Source: Azadirachta indica | Taxonomy: Eukaryota > Streptophyta > Magnoliopsida > Sapindales > Meliaceae | Reading direction: 5' to 3' | NCBI GenBank assembly: GCA_022749755.1 | Contig: CM040443.1 | Location: 163,191-227,190, forward strand | DNA length: 64,000 nucleotides | Shown here: positions 59,140 through 64,000 of the stretch, in pieces | Layout of the letters: every line of letters begins with the position of its first letter | Position numbering within the stretch: position 1 is the stretch's first letter | Notes under the pieces: model-generated | Database searches by the model: none | Told to the model about the DNA's origin: nothing | The model's input: the letters and a program-made list of their open reading frames with translations, nothing else | Made by a program: the position numbers and the translations under genes

Positions 59140-59938
59140 ATGGATCAAATCTTCAACTTCACCCATCTGATCACATCATCATCAAAGTTGTCTCCATCAA
59201 CAAGTTTCGTTTTCATTGCTCTTCTTCTGTTTAGCACGGCCTTAGCTGATGTCGACCCTCAGTACGTCGCCTGTGTTCCGAAATCCTGCGACGACGGCCA
59301 AATCATAAACTTCCCGTTCTACATCAAGAAACAGCAAGAACCCTTCTGCGGGTACCCTGGATTTCAGCTCTCGTGCAATGACAAAGGAAACCCAGTTCTG
59401 AATTTGTCTAATAATTTCTACATTGTCCATCAAATTTTCTACGATAATCAATCCCTTCGCGTATCAGACGCGGCCATTTCTGGAACAAACAACAACGATG
59501 TGTGTACTTTTCCACGACTACAAAACCTCTCTTTTTCCGATGACCGCTTTCAGCTGGCTCCTAATCAAACAGAACTCATCCTGCTGTACAATTGCAACCC
59601 CTCCTTACCTAAGAAACTTTTACAATACAGGGTTGATAACTGCTCTGGTAGCGATGAAACTAGGACGATTCAGCTCGCGCTGTTTAAGGATAATTCTGAT
59701 TTGGGTTTGGCTTCGGAGGCATGTAGAGATAAAGTGTCGGCGCCGGCGGAGAAATATGAGGAGGAAAGTAAAGTTGGGATTGACGAAATTGTGAGGAGAG
59801 GATTTCTGTTGCAGTGGGTTGCGAGCAATTGCGTCGTTTGTGTGGAAAGTGGTGGCAAGTGTGGCTTCAGTGAATCAAATTATCATTTCCAATGTTATTG
59901 TCCTGACAGACCTCATGCTAATCGCTGTATTGATCCAG
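59140..59938 (+). CDS. LRK10L-1 class receptor kinase, intact first exon
   Basis: ATG 59140 (ACTTCCATGG-like context; an in-frame upstream ATG at 58915 lacks family similarity) opens 266 codons. A signal peptide lies near residues 20-36 (FVFIALLLFSTALA). GUB_WAK_bind follows (CVPKSCDDGQIINFPFYI; CGYPGFQLSC), then WAK_assoc_C (CVVCVESGGKCGF...CYCPDRPHANRC). The exon ends at CCAG|GTATGT in phase 1, as in the LRK10L family. No TM or kinase exon is recognisable in the next 4 kb, so the gene is either truncated here or has lost its kinase. It is GC-richer than its surroundings. Confidence 0.78.
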
Positions 59939-59967
59939 GTATGTTTCCAGATTCTCTTCAGAATTAA

Positions 59968-62200
59968 TCATAAAGCTTCTAAAATTTTCACGTTTTAATT
60001 TGTCTCTTGGAACTGTGAGTTGCTGCTGCTCCGTAATTTCATCAACTTGGTTGCAATAGTTAAGTGGGTGTCTAGTGTTTAAGTTCACGACATACAAGAT
60101 TTTCACGAATCTACTGAGATATAGAGCTTTAGATTGTTTTGATTAAAAATACACCAGTTGCACCAGTATATCTTAACTTAAAACGTGTTTATCTGATTAG
60201 GAGAATTCAGAATTTATAATTTATTCTAGAAAATTTTTCCTAGAAAATATCTAACCTAACACCTTTTTCTAAAAAAAAGGAAAAAGAAAATCTATGTAGA
60301 GTTATCTTTCTTGACTTTCCTTATCAGCACATGTGCGCCATGCTGGGCTCATATTGTCCCCTCGTCCTCACAAGTCACAAGGGACTGAAGGCCGCAGCTT
60401 CTGATTATCCAAAAATCTGAAACTCCCTGCTTCAGTAAGTTTACTACCACTTGTGACATTAATTCGTCTATGTTCAATATTAACATAACTAGGAAAGCTC
60501 CAGGATCGTGTAAGAACATCATCCACTAATTTTCTTGGACTTTATATATATAAGCTGTAGTCCACTGGTGGGTTTGGGTCAACGAAGACATTGCATTTAG
60601 CCTCATAAATTTTGGATTGCAATGGTTTGGTTGATGTGTCAGAATTTTGCCCTATTTTAAAGAAATCAAATGAGACGCTGATACATAGGACAATGATGGA
60701 GCCACGTTGGGGTCTGCAGGGGCCCTGACCCTGCAGTCCTATAAAAATTTTTATGTTTTAGTTTGAAATCTTTTAATTTTTAACTTTTAAAATTATGTTT
60801 TTATTGTTTTGCCCTCTTAAATTTTATATCATTACATTTTGGCTCCTCTTCAACATACATCCTAATTTCGCCCCAGTCATAGGATACTATCGAATACCAT
60901 AGAAATATAAATATTTTGAAATATCTTGTAAATATTTATCCGTTTTAACATATTGTTATGGTATGATAATTTCTTTTTTAATTTGATGACTTCTTGTGAT
61001 AATTATTGATGTAAGTTATTTGTTAATTGTTATGACCGATTTTATGTATTAAACTTGTGCACTTGTGTTTATCATTTTTAATTGTTATAAAAAATTTTAA
61101 TTATCACATTAGTTTTTGTCCTTAAACTTTACTCTTCAAAATAATTTACTTTGATTGTTAGAGTTTTTTTTTATAAGTTTTTTACAATTTTATGGATTGT
61201 TATTATTATAAAATTAAAATTTTATATTGATAAATTATATATATTTTTAATATGATATTAATTTTTAATTTAATTTATTAATATGGATATTAATTTAAAG
61301 AACATTAAGAAGAACTATGAATTTAAAATTTTTTGTTTTTTCATGAGGATACAGATATATTTGCAAGATATATGCTAGATCATGAATATTGACAATGGCA
61401 GAGTTAGGTTGATGTTAGGGGGCTAAAATATAATGATCTAAAATCTATAAAATTAATAAATATATAATTTAAAATGCTAAAATCAATAATTTTTATCAAA
61501 AAAATTTCAAAATTTCTATGCGAGGCTCCGCATTGAATATTGGCAAGCACCATAAGTTTAGGAGGACATGTACAGATATTGAATATAATATTTGCTGCAA
61601 ATATTGATAGGATAAAAATATGAAAATTTTTATAAAATCCAAATATAAATATTTAAGATATTTATAGCGTATCCTATCTGTTATCATCTCTACTCCTACT
61701 TGCCACTTTTTTAAGTATCAACTTGATCTCCGTATATTTGAGAAATTTCATATTGCCATTAAATATAATGCACGATGGAGTAATAACAACCATTTCCATG
61801 AGCTTCTATGATTTTATAAATAAGCACGTAATTCATCTATTAATACTAAAGACACTATATTAGTAGACTACTTCAAAAAAAAAAAAATTTGTGCTTTGAT
61901 AATTGAATTTATGCTATACGTGATTGATTTGTGAGAGCCTTTCTAAGCTCTCTAATAGTAGAAGTTTTATGAACTCTGGTATTTGCATTATACTATATAT
62001 AATTGATTAATCTAACATGATTATGGTAAGATTTTGAAATTGAAATAAGATTATATGGGTTGTTTTATAGTTAATCGATCGAATAAGACCATTATGAGTT
62101 TAAATATTTGAGTTTATAGGCTTAGGTCGATATTCGAGTTGTATTATAGACGATCGATCTCTAGGATATCTAGTAGGTTCTCAATAAGATCCCTAACCAT
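59968..62200. other. Intergenic, no gene recognised
   Basis: AT-rich DNA. A GC-richer segment at 60690-60890 (GGAGCCACGTTGGGGTCTGC, GGGGCCCTGACCC) and another at 61390-61560 look like worn repeat ends, but I could not pair them. No kinase similarity was found on either strand. Confidence 0.5.
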
Positions 62201-62637
62201 GCAAAGAAATTATGGAAGTTTAAGTATTTAGGTTAGCTAACAAAAAGTCAAACTAATAGGATATTTAGAAATTTATTTATTATAAAAGAATAAAGTATAT
62301 ATATTTTTATGAATAAAAATATAAAAGTAATGAACTCTGATGTTATTATCTATTTTTTAATGCGTAAACGATATCTAAAATTAACATAATAATTAACCTA
62401 ATAAGTCCTATTAGATACGAAAATATTCAAAAATCCGTTAGCCTATAGCATCTGATTGGATTAAAAAATTGACAAAATGGTCTTTTGATATTATTTAATG
62501 ACAAAAATTAATATATTATGAAGTAACTACCAATTTATTGATATATTTACACATTATAACATGTATTATCAGAACAATCTAGGTCACCGCAAATAACACT
62601 TCACGCAATAATATTGTTAAATTTCTATCAACATCAT

Positions 62638-62815
62638 TTGGTACCTCGCCTGTGTTACGAAGTCCTGCGACGACGGCCAAAACATAGGCTTCCCATTCTA
62701 CATGGACAACCAGCAAGAACCCTTCTGCGGATATCCTGGATTTCAGCTCTCGTGAAATGAGAAAGGAAACCCACTTGTGAATTTTTCTAGTAATTTCTAC
62801 GTTGTCCATCGAATT
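62638..62815 (+). pseudogene. Truncated duplicate of the LRK10L-1 exon
   Basis: 180 bp closely matching 59260-59440 (TACGTCGCCTGTGTTCCG... to TTGTCCATC), with TGA in place of TGC in the FQLSC motif and further changes. No start, signal peptide or distal part remains. Confidence 0.8.
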
Positions 62816-62904
62816 TAATACAATTGAAATTTGAAATTTAATACAATTCTTAGTTTACAAGCTTGATTTTGGGAAATAATTGTCTGTAGTCTTGTCATCC
62901 TTGG

Positions 62905-63430
62905 ACAACCGTAGCTGTGGATCCTTTAAAAGTTTGATTACTCTCGGCTCAGCTTCCTCTCTTTTGAAATCACATCCAACCTAACCTACAACTTAGGCTT
63001 CCTTTCCTATTGGGGTGATTGTACTGTGCTTTGAAAACAAAACTGAAAAAGATATTTGGTAACATTAACTTTTGATGAAATCCACATATTGTTCTATTAA
63101 TATTTGACATGTAATATTTTCTTCTCATAGCAACTGTAGTTTTAATCCCACAACACGCCAAATGAAGTCTAAGCTCACAAATTTTTAGTTTGTGTTGCAA
63201 CGACTCCATTATTTATTACGATCAGCCGGATGGTGATTTACCAAGTCTTCCACCTCAATGTTCACTTACTCAGCACCCGGTGAAAAATAAGACAGAAAAC
63301 ACCAATGACTTATTTATTTTGTTAACTGGTGTTCTCTCTTCAACTGCATATACATTGGGATTGCTTACGGTTCCATTTGGGGGACAAAGTGATAGCAAGG
63401 GAAATATTCAATCCCCAACCACAAGAACAG
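62905..63430 (+). pseudogene. Unit Q: LRK10L-2 ectodomain exon on the plus strand, broken
   Basis: Pieces at 62905-62995 (LDNRSCGSFK, LLSFEITSNLT-like) and 63184-63430 (NDSIIYYDQPDGDLPSLPPQ, NDLFILLTGVLS, then a gapped cysteine module DSKGN) are separated by about 190 bp of foreign sequence. It ends at a GTGTTAAAA donor (63431). Orientation is opposite to the main cluster. Confidence 0.75.
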
Positions 63431-63701
63431 GTGTTAAAATTGCCGGAAGTTCTAGACTTCTAGGAATAGTTCATGAATATTTGGAGATCTTGACTGGCCC
63501 CCTTACCTGGGGTTTAGAGAAAGCGGTTAGTTTTTTTTTTTAAATTTTTTTTTATTCCAAGAAATGGGTGGCAACTAGATATTTATTGAGGTATGCTGTC
63601 TGTTGCTTGTGCAGCATTCTCAAAATTTAGATGATTTGGTCACATCAGGATAGTTTTCTATTGTCTAAACTAACACCTTTTTATTTGTAATTCTGTTACA
63701 G

Positions 63702-63740
63702 GAGGTGGACAACAGAGATTGAAACTACTCATAGGACTGG
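63702..63740 (+). pseudogene. Unit Q: microexon 2, plus strand
   Basis: A perfect 39-bp linker exon (acceptor GTTACAG, donor GTAATG), encoding a basic stretch ending KLLIGL. The kinase exon would lie beyond base 64000. The rest of the window to 64000 is intron-like, with no coding seen. Confidence 0.68.
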
Positions 63741-64000
63741 GTAATGTATCCTTTTAATCAAATATACAATTGGTATGGTGTGGATAATTAATTATAGGCA
63801 AGCGTTTATTCTGTCCTTTTTCCATTTTTGCTGCTGTGTGCATTCAAATGCATTTCAAAACCTTATAATCACTACAATTTATTCCCTGCCCTGCTCATAT
63901 GCTTCTCCACAACCTTCAATGGAGTAAAGGAGCCATTGGAAGACATGGAGGAGCACAGCTAGCACAACTATTGGAATATTTCAAATTTTGTCTGTTTATT

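Overview
The window is nuclear DNA of a flowering plant. It has short introns with GT..AG borders, AT-rich intergenic DNA, a Ty1/copia element primed by initiator tRNA-Met, and a tandem array of membrane receptor kinase genes. Gene content points to a eudicot; I cannot name the species from sequence alone. No prokaryotic, organellar or RNA-gene features were seen.

The backbone (1 to about 52,000) is a tandem cluster of LRK10-like (LEAF RUST 10 / Lr10-type, LRK10L-2) receptor-like kinases, nearly all on the minus strand. The full gene plan is: exon 1 (signal peptide, GUB_WAK_bind and WAK_assoc_C cysteine-rich ectodomain), a 39-bp exon 2 (basic juxtamembrane linker), and exon 3 (transmembrane helix plus Ser/Thr kinase). 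All junctions are phase 1. I label the units A to O from left to right. Only two assemble into complete open genes: C (11551-14393, 645 aa) and M (42433-45917, 613 aa). F (25446-29206) is complete except for one TGA. A, B, D, E, G, H, J, K, L, N and O are broken or partial. I (33653-34447) is an intact ectodomain exon with no partner kinase. Two ectodomain classes occur. Type I carries two tandem C-x2-C-x6-C-x9-C modules and type II carries one. In several units a type I exon, or its scar, and a type II exon both lie upstream of one kinase exon.

Mobile DNA shapes the cluster. A 5.6-kb copia element (3538-9142) with a perfect GGAGC duplication splits the ectodomain of unit A. Solo LTRs lie in introns at 888-2387 and 27396-27781. 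A Mutator-like element with 9-bp duplications sits at the same place in five intergenic regions and so was copied along with the genes. Other long-TIR elements occur near 17.3-20.1, 31.5-32.2, 54.5-57.1 and 57.5-58.3 kb.

The right part (53.3-64 kb) switches to the LRK10L-1 class. It holds a minus-strand ectodomain with one nonsense codon, an intact plus-strand first exon (59140-59938), a truncated duplicate of it (62638-62815), and a plus-strand (inverted) LRK10L-2 copy that runs off the right edge.

If expressed, C and M are predicted plasma-membrane receptors with cell-wall-facing ectodomains and active cytoplasmic kinases. W-box cores (TTGACT/C) recur at the same place in the 5' flanks of several units, which would fit defence-type WRKY regulation; this is inference. 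The cluster looks like birth-and-death evolution, with deletions, a kinase-dead copy, a mosaic kinase and modular exchange of ectodomains.
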